DNA of 64,000 bases. Origin: Dendrobium chrysotoxum. Taxonomy: Eukaryota > Streptophyta > Magnoliopsida > Asparagales > Orchidaceae. The notes beneath the pieces were generated by a model. It worked only from the letters and a program-made list of their open reading frames with translations, had not been told where the DNA came from and did not search any database. Location of the stretch: contig CM034297.1 of assembly GCA_019925795.1 (NCBI GenBank), positions 50,549,941 to 50,613,940 of the forward strand, read 5' to 3'. This document shows positions 22,690-34,686 of this stretch, piece by piece (the first letter of the stretch is position 1; every line of letters starts with the position of its first letter). Both the position numbers and the translations under genes were made by a program.

Positions 22690-24090
22690 CCAACCGAGTT
22701 ACGAAGGCATCATAGAATTAAGAAACGAAACCACGACCTGCAGCCTGCAGGTAAATAACATGCAACCAAGACAGCAACACAAATAAACCAGCCCAGCAAG
22801 TAAACATAGCCAGCAACCGAGGAAAACAAAGCCAGCAACCGAGTAAAATAAAGCCAGCATCCTAGGGAAAACAAAGCCAGCATCCAAGACAACCCATGGA
22901 AATCAACACAACAATCGTGGCAACCAAGATACTTTCCCAGGGAAACCAAGACAGCATCCCAGGCAACCCAACCTAGCTTCCCAGGCAACCAACACATCAT
23001 ACTAGTGAAATCATGACAGAAACCCAAGACAACAATGCAAATCAAGACAGCAATTCATAAACTTATAAATTAAACATAATTAAGCAACTTACAAATTATT
23101 GAAAATTATAAATTATCAAATTGTACATCACATATAACAAGTTACATACATATTTCATAAATTACAAATCATAAAGTTTTACATTATAATTTACAAATAT
23201 AAGTTTGACTATGTGCAGAAGTCCGAACTCTAGAGAACGAAAGTCGTTTGCTAGCCCTCATGGAGATTCACGCTGACTGCAAAAATATAAATAGTTAAAT
23301 TGATATGATTATAAATTCATAAATTAGTTGAAAGATTAAGTCATTAGCTCAGATTAACCCTCCAAATAATTCATCAAATAATGAAATGTGAGTCAACAAT
23401 ATAATTTTTTAACCGTTGCATCGTTGCTGTATTGCCATCCAAGGCGGCATTTTATATTTTAGAGTTATATGTAGTATCTGTTTGATTAGACGATAACACA
23501 AATGCCACCTGGTTACAATACATTTTTCCCCAAATGACTTCACAATCAGTTTAAAAGGGTACTCATCATCGCTACTCAACTTTCAATACTTTTGTCCTTT
23601 CGAAACCAACTGAGCATTTGAATAGATACAACAAATAACTTAGTAACAGGAAACCAACCTAGTTACGAAGGCAGCAAGGAATTAAGAAACAAAACCACGG
23701 CGTGCAGCCTGCAGGTGAATAACATGCAACCAAGACAGCAACACAAATAAACCAGCCCAGCAGTAAAACATAGCCAGCAACCGAGGGAAACAAAGCCCGC
23801 ATCCCAAGGAAAACAAGATACCAACTAAGACAACAACCCAGGGAAATCAACACAGCAATCGTGGCAACTAAGACACCTTCCCAGGGAAACCAAGACAGCA
23901 TCCCAGGCAACCCAACCCAGCTTCCCAGGCAACAAACACATTATACTAGTGGAATCATGACAGAAACCCAGTCAACCAAGACAACAATGCAAACCTAGAG
24001 CAATTAATCAACTTATAAATTAAAAAAAATTCAACATTACCAGCAACTGAGGGAAACAAAGCCAGCATCCCAGCGAAAACAAGACAGCAT
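22690..24090. repeat. Internal direct duplication within the hAT element
   Basis: About 360 bases at 22,690-23,065 recur at 23,653-24,025 (TGCAGCCTGCAGGT, GAATAACATGCAACCAAGAC, CAAATAAACCAGCCCAGC, CAGGGAAACCAAGACAGCAT). A shorter third piece lies at 24,038-24,092. Each block is made of smaller GCCAGCATCCCAGG-like units. Confidence 0.8.
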
Positions 24091-24670
24091 TTTCATGCCC
24101 TTTCTTAATAACCACTGGATTTAAATGTATATGAAGTTCACATGATCAAACTTTCCACAAATGAAATAGTTGGCCAAATGCTGATACAAACATCAAGTTT
24201 TTTAACAACAAGTCTTCCACAAACTTAACCTATTAACTGTTCAGAATAGATTAATTATCCTTAAATAACACTTATTTTTTTGGTATGCGTGTGGTTTCGC
24301 AACTTCTTGTGGTTGGAAAAAATTCAGCAACTATCAAGCAACAGCTCATTCAATTCAGAAACCAATCATAGTAAATATGAGAATGCAACAACTTTATAAG
24401 AAAGCTAAAGATCGTGACACCTTCCCAGGCAACCAACACATAAATCCAGGCAACACAGCAGTGAACAAATCCAGAAAATCCACCATAAATTACATGAAAC
24501 AAACCCACAACAGCAACCAAAATAATAAAGGATACCATCAGTTAACCCAAACGAAATAATGCATCAACTAAAACGAAATAATAGCTAACCAACTTGTAGT
24601 TCTTGAAACTTAGGCAGGAAATATAGATATGCATGAAATAAATAATAGGCTAGCCCTTAAATAATTTCGT

Positions 24671-26900
24671 TTATCCAACAACAGAGCCTTCACCAAGCTC
24701 TCCATCATTTCTATTCACATCTAAATTAAGGATATCATCAGTTACTGCATCATGTTCGGGGTCATTTGCTGCTGCAACAATATAAGATAAATGATTTTCA
24801 GCTCTTAAAAAAGTAATAGAAACATAGAATTGCTTTAAGATTATGGAATAATCACCATGTTCTCCATATAACCAGTCCTTAGAACAAATTAGTGCCTCGA
24901 TAATATCATGTTTCAATGTACTTCGGTATTGATCTAAAATTCTACCGCTATTGCTGAAGGCACTTTCAGATGCTACTGTTGTTATTGGAATGCATAGTAC
25001 ATCACGAGCCATAGCTGAAACACTAGGAAATCTATAATGGTTCCCTTGCCAGAACTTCAAAATGTCTAAATCTACATTGCTATCAAGCTTAGGTTCATCA
25101 AGATACATATCTAATTCAGATTTTCTTGGTGTAAAGACATCCTTCTGAAATGAAGAAAAATCCTGTTTTTTTTTAAAGGCATTAGAAACAAAAATTAAAA
25201 ACATTTAAAGTTGCAAATATATAAATATGGACACATAACCTGCATAAACTTGGACTTCATCATTGGTAATGAAATGCTCTTTGAAGGTAATCCTTGTACC
25301 AACTCAGAAGTATTTGAATTTTATCCTAATGAAACATTGCTTCTTGAATTGTAGTTAACAAATAATGAAATTAACTTGAGTTTCACTTTCCTAACTTCAT
25401 GTTGGTAATTGCTTCCATACAATTTCTGATAACACCACTCAATGAAAGTCATTTTGTATCTCAGATCTAGAATCACTGCTATTGCCAAAATATCACTGAA
25501 TTCGGACCAGTATTTTTCAAACTTTACAATCATTCCTGCTGCCATTCTTTTTATGAATTGATGCCCACTTAACATTACATTTTTTAATTATGCATAAGCT
25601 GTAGAAATATAAGGGAAGTACAAATTTTCTGTAGGTATTTAGACCCAGAAATGAGACAAGTTATTTCATAGAAAGGTGCCAAAAATTTGCTTATCTCTTC
25701 AACTTAGTCCCATTCAGAAGCCGTTGGACAATTCTTATAGTTTGAATCAACCAATTCTAAATGTTGAAAAGCACATTTAAAATAGATTGCACTGTCAATC
25801 ATTATGAATGTGGAGTTCCATCTGGTGGGGACATCCTACCACAAACCTCGTCTCCCATCTAAGAAACTTTGTGTAACACAATCAATAAACTTTTGTTTTC
25901 TAGCCTGAGAGCTTTTAACATACTTAATGCTCTCTCTTATTTTTCCAACTGAACTATCAATGTCTTTCAAACCTTCTTGAACCACAAGATTAACGATATG
26001 TGATGTGCAACGTACATGAAAAAAATCACCATCGCATAACAAGCTACCACACAAATTTAAATGATTTCTTAGATAATCAACTGAAGTATTATTTGCAGAA
26101 GCATTATCCAAAGTAATACTGAATAGCTTGATTTCTATTTTCCATTAAACCAAAAGAGATTGTATCTTTTCAAACAAAGCAATTCCATCATGGGCGGGTG
26201 GCATGAATGAAAAATTAATAATTTTCTTCTGCAACTGCCAATTATTATCAATATAATGAGCAGTTAAACAAATAAACTCATCAGTATTTATTGATGTCCA
26301 AAGGTCGGATGTTAAGCAAACCCTGCTAGTGACTATAGATAATTGTTCCTTAATATTACACCTCTCCTTCATGAATAATTTTTTGCAATCATTTCTAGCC
26401 GTGTTTCTAGAAATTAATTGTAAGTCCCGGTGAAGATACAACAAAAGTGCTCGAAGTCCAACCCATTCAACACATTGAAAGGGTAAATCATGCATAATGA
26501 TAGCAGTAGTAAACAAGTCACGAAATTCAGCATGATCAAACTTTTCATCAGACATAGACATTAAAAATTCATTGTTGCTTTGTAAGATTAACTGTCCTAT
26601 ATCACGCATACTTCTTTTCTTACAATTTTCGATGTGGCGTCTAAGATTACCGGTTCCATTTTTGCTATCACATAAATAAATAGTGCCACATTTCTTACAT
26701 TTATATTTTTATTTTCCATCTTCCGTAATAGGTAACATCTCATAATGGCCCCAAACAACTGAGGTCATCCTTCACCATTTCTTAGTAATTCTCCCCTCAT
26801 TACATAGCTCGTTAGAGGGCTCTACAGCATTTTCACAAGTCCAGACATCTTCATTTTCATCAAAAGAATAATTCTCAGGAATGGTATTGGAATCCTCCAT
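24671..26900 (-). pseudogene. hAT transposase (RICESLEEPER/Ac-like), broken
   Basis: ATG at 26900. A BED zinc finger (CKKCGTIYL...GNLRRHIENCKK, about 26,720-26,630) is preceded by in-frame stops near 26,790 and 26,711. Catalytic-region blocks follow: SRVCLTSDLWTS, LDNASANN, DVPTRWNST. The C-terminal hAT dimerisation domain at 24,671-25,204 has FWQGNHYRFPSVSAMARDVL, PITTVASESAFSNSGRILD and LICSKDWL. Stops at 26,145 and 25,836 and frameshifts near 25,600 and 25,250 break it. Some breaks could be introns, but stops inside conserved blocks argue for decay. The product would cut and paste hAT elements by binding the terminal repeats. Confidence 0.88.
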
Positions 26901-29900
26901 CTAACCAAAATATTAGAATATATTACAATGCTAATTCATACCTATATCTTAAATTTCTTGTTTAAAAAATTACATATAACACATTGAGACTTTAACTCAT
27001 TAAATTCTTCGTCAAATGCCAAAAAACAATTTCTCCAACATAACATGTACGACATAACATGTATAATTCAGAAAAAAACATAATTAACATGTAATAGCAT
27101 AACTGAACATAACTATAGAAGTCACATAACCATCAACCAAGCATGGGTTGCTGAACATAAACAGTAATAACAACAACTTAGTATAACAAGTAACAACATA
27201 ACTGCCAAATATAAATATAACAGTATAACATATCCTCTGAATATAGAAAAATATTCTTGGAACCAGATTTAACTGAACAGAAGTCACAAAACCATCAACC
27301 AAGCATAGGTTGCTAAACAGCAACTAAGCTATTTTTTGTTAAGCTGAACAGAAACCATCAACCAATGATTAATTAGAGAAACCAGCACAAATTGAACAAA
27401 AAATCACTCTCAAACCAGATTTAACTGAACAGCACATCATCTATTTTTCGGACAAAACCAACCCCAAAGCAGAAAGCATGCCAATCCAGAAATGCATGCC
27501 AAACTTTTTCACATGTTTAAAAAAACTGAGATAATTTTCGAGATAACAGCAAGTCAGCAAGACAACCGTAAATCAGAACAACCCTAAACCCGAAAATTTC
27601 TTATAAAACTTGGGAATAATTTAATCAAACAGCAAGACAGCAAGACAACCCTCTACTCTGCTCATAGATCAAGCTTCTAAAAGGAGAAAATAGAAAAAAG
27701 ATAAGAGATACAAACAACGAGCGATGTAAGTGTTCGTGTTGAGCCAAACGAGATGTACACGAAGAACACCACAGACCAACAGTATGCGAGAGAAGGAGAA
27801 GAGAGGGAATCGTTGACAGAGCCAGAGATCCAAGGAGAACCAAAGAGAAGAAATGGAAGCCCTAGACGAAACAGCAAAGGAGACGAGAATGAGAGGATGA
27901 AACGCTGAAAGGATGCGAAGCCCTAAATCCCTAATCCCTAAATCGCATCTCGTCGCGTCTCGTGAAATGAAACCGGGCGGGTCGAAATGGGTTATATTTT
28001 GGGTTATCGAATTAACCCGGACCCGACCCAAAATTTAAACGAGTCATTTTATTAAACCCGAATCCGACCCATTTTGAGATCGGGTCAGGTCAGACCCGAA
28101 ATTTTCGGGTCGGGTTTGAGTCGGGTTTTCATGTCGTGTCAATTATTGACACCCCTAGCCCAAAGGGAACTGTTGAAAGAAAGCAAAAAGAAGGATAAAA
28201 AAGTGCTCTTTTTTATTTATCAAGCACTAGATGAGGCAAACTTTGAGAAAGTGGCCAGTGCATCTACCTCTAAGCAAGCATGGGAGAGACATCAAGTTGC
28301 ATATAAAGGCATGGACAAGATAAAGAAGATTTGACTTCAAACTCTCTAAGCCAAATTTGAGGCACTTCAAATGAATGAAGCAGAAAATGTGCAGGACTAT
28401 TTCACAAGAGTCTTGACTATCGTCAATCAACTACGAAGGTATGGAGAAAAATTAGAAGATATTCGAGTGATAGAAAAAATTCTATGCTCAGTAAATGATA
28501 TATTTGAGCATATTGTTGTAGCTATTGAGGAGGCTTAAAACTTAGACACAATGACTGTTGATGAACTAATGGACTCTTTAATGGCTTATGAGCAAAAAAA
28601 AAAAAATAGAATGCTATCGAATAAGTTCTCCAATCAAAGCTCTCATTAAAAAGTGACAACGATGACACAAAAATGAAGATAATTCAAATGATCAAGACAT
28701 TTATAGACAAGGCCGCAGTCGAGGTCAAGGTCGTGGTCGTGGCTTTGGAAGAGGCTGAGGACGTGGTGGATATCAAAGAAATAATGAAGAAAATCAAAAC
28801 TCAAGAAATGAAGAGCGGTAGAAAGAGCCAAGATATCAAAGGTACAAAAAATCTCAGATATTTGCATGAAATTTGGTCATTATGCTTCCGAATGTTATCA
28901 TAATCAAGAGAAAGCTAACCTTGTTAAAGTGAAGGAAGAGGATCCGGTTTTATTATTAACATTGAAAGGAGAAGAAGATGAAAAAAAAAATAATTGGCAT
29001 TTAGATACTGGAGAAAGTAATATATGCAGGGATAAAAACATGTTCATAGAAATGGAGGCAATGGAGAGTCAAATTTATTTTGGCGACTCTTCAAAAATTC
29101 CAGTAAAAGGAAAATGTAAAATCCTATTCTTCTTCAAGATGGAACCCATCAATTTATTTCTAAAGTTTATTATGTTCCGGATATGAAAAGTAATATTTTA
29201 AGCTTGGGGCAATTACTTGAGAAAGGATTTGACATTTATATGAAGGATAAAAAGCTCACAATTAAAAAAAAATTAAATGAATTAATTTCCCAAGTGGAGA
29301 TGACAAGAAATAGGATGTTTATTCTTAATATAAAAAATGGAGTAAATTTTGGAGATCTAAATAATATGTCGAGAAAAGGAATGGTGAATGGGTTACCAGA
29401 TATCAATCATCCAAATCAAATTTGTGAAGGTTGTGTATTTGGAAAACAACCTAGAAAGTGTTTTCCAAATGAAGCAAACTTTAGAGCAAAGAAGACTCTT
29501 CAATTAATCCACACGGATGTATGCGGACCCATTGCTCCACCATCTTTTGATAAGCATCGATATATCTTAACTTTTTTTATGATTATTCAAGAAAAATATG
29601 GGTTTATTTTTTGAAAGAGAAATCAAAAGCTTTCATTATGTTTAAAAAGTTCAAAACAAGTACAGAAAAAGAAAATGGATTTTTAGTAAAATCCATCAGA
29701 TCAGATCGAGGAGGTGAATTCACGTCCAAAGTATTCAAAGAATATTGTGAAGAGCATGGAATTCGACATTAATTAACAACACCTTTTCACCGCAACAAAA
29801 TGGAGTACCAGAGAGAAAAAAATCGCACTATTCTTAATATGGTACGAAGCATGATCAAAAGCAAAAATATGCCTAAAGAATTTTGAGCTGAGGCAGTGAC

Positions 29901-31919
29901 ATGTGCTATCTATACACTCAAACGGTGCTCAACTTCAAGCTTACAAGATATGACACCATAAGAAGCATGGACAGGAAGAAAGCCAAATATATCTCATTTG
30001 AAGGTGTTTGGGAGCATTGCATATGCACATGTTCCAGAACAAAGAAGGACTAAGCTAGATGATTGAAGCTCCAAACTCATCTTCATCGGGTATCAATCTA
30101 AATCTTATAAACTATTTGATCCTAAAACTTCAAAAATTATTTTTAGCAGGGCTGTAGAGTTTGATGAAGAAAGAGCATGGGATTGGCAAAATATAGACAC
30201 TCAAAAGGAAGAGCAAGTACCTGTTGAGCTAGAAGATGAAGAATAATTGTCTACAAATTTGCAAGATTCATATTCTCCAAATACTTCAGAAGATAATCAA
30301 AGATAAAGGAAGATAAGAAATTTAAGAGAGCTTTATGAGGTAACTGACGAGCTTCATTTTATCTGCTTACTTACAAATAATGAACCATTATAATTTGAAG
30401 AAGCCATAAAAGATGAAAGATGGAGATGTGCTATGAATGAAGAGATCAAATCTCTAGTAAAGAATGCAACATGGGAGCTCACAACATTACCAAAAGGACA
30501 TAAAGCTATTGGTGTAAAATGGATATACAAAGTGAAGAAAAATGCAAAAGGAGAAATAGAAAAATATAAGGCATGATTAGTAGCAAAAGGATACAAGTAG
30601 AAAGAAGGCATCGATTACAATGAGATATTTGCTCCTGTGATTCGTATGGAAACTATTTGTTTAATTATTTCTCTTGCTTCACAAAATAATTGTTCTATTT
30701 ATCAAATGGATGTTAAATCCGCATTTTTAAATGGAGTTATTGAAGAAGAAGTTTATGTCGAACAACCATTGAGATATATTAAAAAAGGGCATGAATCAAA
30801 AGTTTATAAATTAAAAAAAGGCTTTATATGAGTTAAAGCAAGCTCCAAGAGCATGGAATGCATGACTCGATTCATACTTCAAACAAAATGATTATATCCA
30901 ATGCCCTTATGAGAATGCTCTCTATGTGAAGAAATAAAATAATGGAGATATATTACTTGTTTTTTTATATGTGGATGATCTTATTTTTACTGGCAATAAT
31001 CCACTTTTATTCAAGGAGTTTAAGAAAATGATGGTAAAAGAATTTAAGATGACAGATTTTTGATTCATGTCATTTTTTCTTTGAATTGAAGTAAAGGAAA
31101 ATAAAGAAGGAAATTTTATCACACAAGAAACATATGCAAAGGAAGTTCTAAAGAAATTTAACATAGAGAATTGTAATCCAGTAAACACTCCAATGGAATG
31201 TGGAATCAAACTATCAAAGAATGAAGAAGGGAAGAAAAAAAATCCAACTATGTTAAAAAGTTTGATCGAAAGCCTGAGATATCTAACAAGTACAAGACCA
31301 AACATTCTATATGTAGTTGGAATTGTTAGCCGCTACATGGAAAATCCCACTGAGACACACTTGAAGCCAGCTAAGAGAATTCTTCGATATATTAAAGGTA
31401 CACAAAATCATGGACTTTTATGTTCTCATTCTAATGAATTTCAACTTTCAGGATATTCAGATAGTGATTGGGCTGGAGATCAAGATGATAGAAAAAGTAC
31501 AAGCGAATTTTTATTTTATATGGGTGACACTGCATTCTCATGGAGCTCACAAAAATAACTAGTTGTTGCTCTATCTACTTGTGAAGCTAAATATGTTGCT
31601 ACATCATCATGTGTATGTCAAACAATATGGCTAAGGAAGCGACTGAAAGAGATTGAATATTCTCAAGTCGAAGCTACAAAACTCTATATTGATAATAAAT
31701 CAACAATAACATTATCGAAAAATCCAGTTTATCATAAGAGAAGCAAATATATTAATGTTCATTTTCATTACATAAGAGATCAGATCAAGGATAAAGAAGT
31801 TCAAGTGGAATATGTGAAAACTGAAGATCAAATTGCAGATATTTTTACAAAGCCATTAGCTGCAGAACGGTTCATAAAATTAAAGATGCTTCTTGGAGTG
31901 GTTGATAAAATTTTTGTTT

Positions 31920-31928
31920 AAGGGGGAG
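31920..31928 (+). promoter_or_regulatory. Polypurine tract of the copia element
   Basis: AAGGGGGAG directly precedes the 3' LTR start TGTTGAAAATG. Confidence 0.85.
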
Positions 31929-32190
31929 TGTTGAAAATGTAAACCAAAATAAATTATGTATTTAGGAAATTGTATGGAAGAAATATCTAGAATATGAAAT
32001 TATTTTTGGTGGTTGGTAGTTGAGCTTTTATTATGGAAATCTCTAGATTGTGTTTCTATAATTATCTTTATACAAGTATAAAAAGGCATTGAGTCTTGTC
32101 ATTTTGATGTAAGAGAGAAAGAAATCTAACAGAAAATTCCTCTTCTTTGTCATATTCTCTTCCACTCTTAAAATAATTTTCTGTCTAACA
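31929..32190 (+). repeat. 3' LTR of the copia element
   Basis: 262 bp, TG...CA, followed by TSD GGGAT. It has a 2-bp CT expansion relative to the 5' LTR. Confidence 0.93.
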
Positions 32191-32221
32191 GGGATCCACA
32201 GGAGGATTAGCTAGCTTTTAA
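32191..32221 (+). pseudogene. Displaced 3' end of the LURP-one last exon
   Basis: After the TSD the reading frame continues from the codon interrupted at 22064. It encodes STGGLASF and stops with TAA at 32219-32221. It is now separated from its gene by 10.1 kb. The sequence beyond is the former 3' UTR. Confidence 0.8.
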
Positions 32222-32472
32222 GCTTGGAAGCTAAAATGTAGATATTAGAAGTATTTCTGTTCTAATTTTACACTTATTTAAAGATTGAAAATGTTGTTTT
32301 GCTTTAAAGATCAGTGTTTAACTTAAAGTGTTATCTTTATATATGGTTATTGTTAGGATTTGGTATTTTCAATTATACTTTTTTAAGTTCTTGTGTAGCT
32401 TTTGTGTTGTCATTATAGTCTGTAATAAGGTGAAGCCAATAAGCCAAACAATAAACATTAGTTATGGTTTCT

Positions 32473-32542
<70 letters not shown>

Positions 32543-33050
32543 CCTCCCTCTCTCTCTCTTCCAAGAAGCTCAAGAGATGCTTCATCTTCCTCCCTAGAAT
32601 CCAACAATTATTATGGTTTTACTTGAAGATTGGTTATTATTCCTATTTTCTTACATGATTTTGAAAAGTAGGTGATATATTTGGGGATATTTTAGGACAT
32701 GAATATTATTTATTACATGCTAGAAATTTTAAGGTAATCCTAGGACAAATATCTTTGATGGATGTCTCACAAACTATTCCGCCCTGGTTAATGTCATCAA
32801 ATAACTTTCTGACACATAACATTGGATAGGTTAAAAAATATTTGATAAAATTCTCTCTAACCTCAAAAGATGTTGAGCTACTCATATGAGAAGCTTAGTT
32901 AAATTATAAACCCTTCAACCATATGATAACCCATTGCACCTCAAGAAATATTATCCATTTAACATATGAATAAATAAAGAAAACTTATGCATCACAATCA
33001 TTAAGATAAAGAAAAGAGAAACAATCACGTAATTGAAAAATGCTCCTTAT
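32222..33050. other. Former 3' UTR and intergenic DNA
   Basis: AT-rich sequence after the displaced stop codon. It contains a CT microsatellite, described separately, and otherwise nothing recognisable. Confidence 0.45.
32475..32560. repeat. (CT)n microsatellite
   Basis: An almost pure CT run of about 85 bases with a short CCCT-rich interruption near 32538-32550. Confidence 0.98.
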
Positions 33051-34686
33051 AATAAAAATATTTTATTATCTCAGCATCTTCCTCATCAACACTGAAGAAT
33101 GTCCTCAACTCGCTTTCAATACCATCATCATCCAAGTCTGGAGGGGAGTCCTTAGAGGCTTGGTTGGGAGACAATCATTCGACTACAACGTTAATTTTGC
33201 GTTGCACCAATCATACTCCTTTTAGGAAACCATGAACAAAACCTTCCTCAAGGCTCTGAAGCTCCAAATCTCTCACTTCAGTATCAAATATCTTATCATG
33301 AACTTCTTGGATGTGATTAAGGATCTCTCGGTGATAAGCTGAAGACTTCTTAAAGTCTTCTATAGCCTTCAATGATATGAACTCTGCTCTAGATTCAACA
33401 TCTAATATGGTAGCTTCCCTCTTTGAAAGATGATCTTGTAGTATTTTCTTCTCTGCCTCATGTAATTCTTTATCAGCCTGAAGAGCACTCTTCTCTACTG
33501 TAAGTATCCCGAATGCTTTATCTCTTTGAGAAATTGTTGCCCGTGCCTTAATAAATTTATTATTAGAGAGTCCACTTCTTGGTGTTACAGGGAAAGAAAA
33601 GTAGACATTATCGCCAACTTAGTCCTATACCTTGCTAATTGGCTCTTTAAGGCTGGCATTTCTTTTCAATGGGATAATAGTTATGTCGAGGTCATGCATC
33701 CTCTGTCATGTATGCTCTGCTAGGGTTTCCTCGTGCCCTAGCCGCCTTCCCCTTCGTCTGGGTAACCTCCATCGCAAGCTTCACGGAAGTTCGCTTCTTC
33801 ATTTCTTAGCAGCTTTCTGGTTTCTTGGTTGTTTTCCTTTTTTGATTTTATGGCGCTTCCTCGATTTAGGGACCCTTGGTTTTTTGAACAGGTCCGTTTC
33901 TTCTCTTTCCTTTAAGGATGCTTTAGCTGGTGCTTCTTCTACTTCAGTTTTATTCCCCGATCTTAAAATTTTTTCTGACCGTGGTTTGCTGACATTGTGG
34001 ATTTTGAAAGAGGAAATCAATGCTCTCGCTGCTCCTTTTGAGTTCTCATTAGTGGGCAAATTTTTGGGTCGTATGCCATCAATTGATGTTATTAGAAAAA
34101 ATTTTTACAATCTAAAATTGAATGGTGATTTCTCGATCACTATCCTCAACCTCAAGAATATTTTGATTAAACTTTTTAACGACATGGATTACTGTAGGGT
34201 GTTTGCTCATTGTTCATACTTTGTGAGTAATTATTTTATGAAATTGGTTAAATGGACACCTTCTTTAGACATTAAGGTTGAATCACCTATCATCCCTATT
34301 TGGATTTTGTTTCTAAATCTGTGACCTCACTTGTTCGCTCTGCGTATACTCCATAGCCTTAGGTCATTGTTTGGCAGACCATTAAAGATCGATAACGCGA
34401 CTTCTTACGGTTCACGACCGTTTGTTGCTCGTGTGATGCCCTAAAATCTAAGTAAAAGAACATATTATTTAAAAAATATCGGTGAAATTATTTTGCAAAT
34501 CGGACACCTAAAGGTCCCAAAATTCTTACTTATACTAACAAGTACAAATTCCTTAAGGATTTTCATTGGTGCCCAAAAATTATGAAAAAATTCGTATAAG
34601 TAAAATACTACGATCAAAATACTATGATGAAGACGGATTATGATTTAGAGTTATAATGACTCTAGAAAAAATTTGGCAGTCAAAAT

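Larger units (their letters stand above)
22511..28157 (-). mobile_element. hAT (Ac-like) DNA transposon nested in the copia gag
   Basis: Terminal inverted repeats are TAGGGGTGTCAA...TTGACACCCCTA, with a perfect 8-bp TSD GCCCAAAG (22503-22510 and 28158-28165). Both subterminal regions are dense in GGGTCGGG/CCCGACCC motifs, probable transposase-binding sites. The body holds one decayed transposase gene on the minus strand. Size 5,647 bp. Confidence 0.95.
22347..31921 (+). pseudogene. copia gag-pol, decayed and split by a hAT transposon
   Basis: Gag starts at 22347 (QVSRLTKENYENWSLQMKAL). It is cut at 22510 by the hAT element and resumes at 28166 (ELLKESKKKDKK). A zinc-knuckle remnant CMKFGHYASEC (about 28864) follows, missing its first Cys. 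Protease has HLDTGESN (about 29008). The GAG-pre-integrase CEGCVFGKQ and integrase HTDVCGP are present, but the usual first His pair (WHLR.GH) is deleted. RT has QMDVKSAFLNG (about 30705) and LYVDDLIFTGN (about 30967). RNase H has GYSDSDWAGDQDDRKS (about 31452) and DIFTKPLAAE (about 31840). Many stops and frameshifts make it inactive. Confidence 0.88.
22065..32190 (+). mobile_element. Ty1/copia retrotransposon in the last exon of the LURP-one gene
   Basis: LTRs at 22065-22324 and 31929-32190 are flanked by GGGAT (22060-22064; 32191-32195). Without the hAT insertion the element is about 4.5 kb. It lies in the same orientation as the host gene. The LTRs differ at about nine positions plus a 2-bp indel (roughly 3.5%, hand count). 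Confidence 0.93.
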
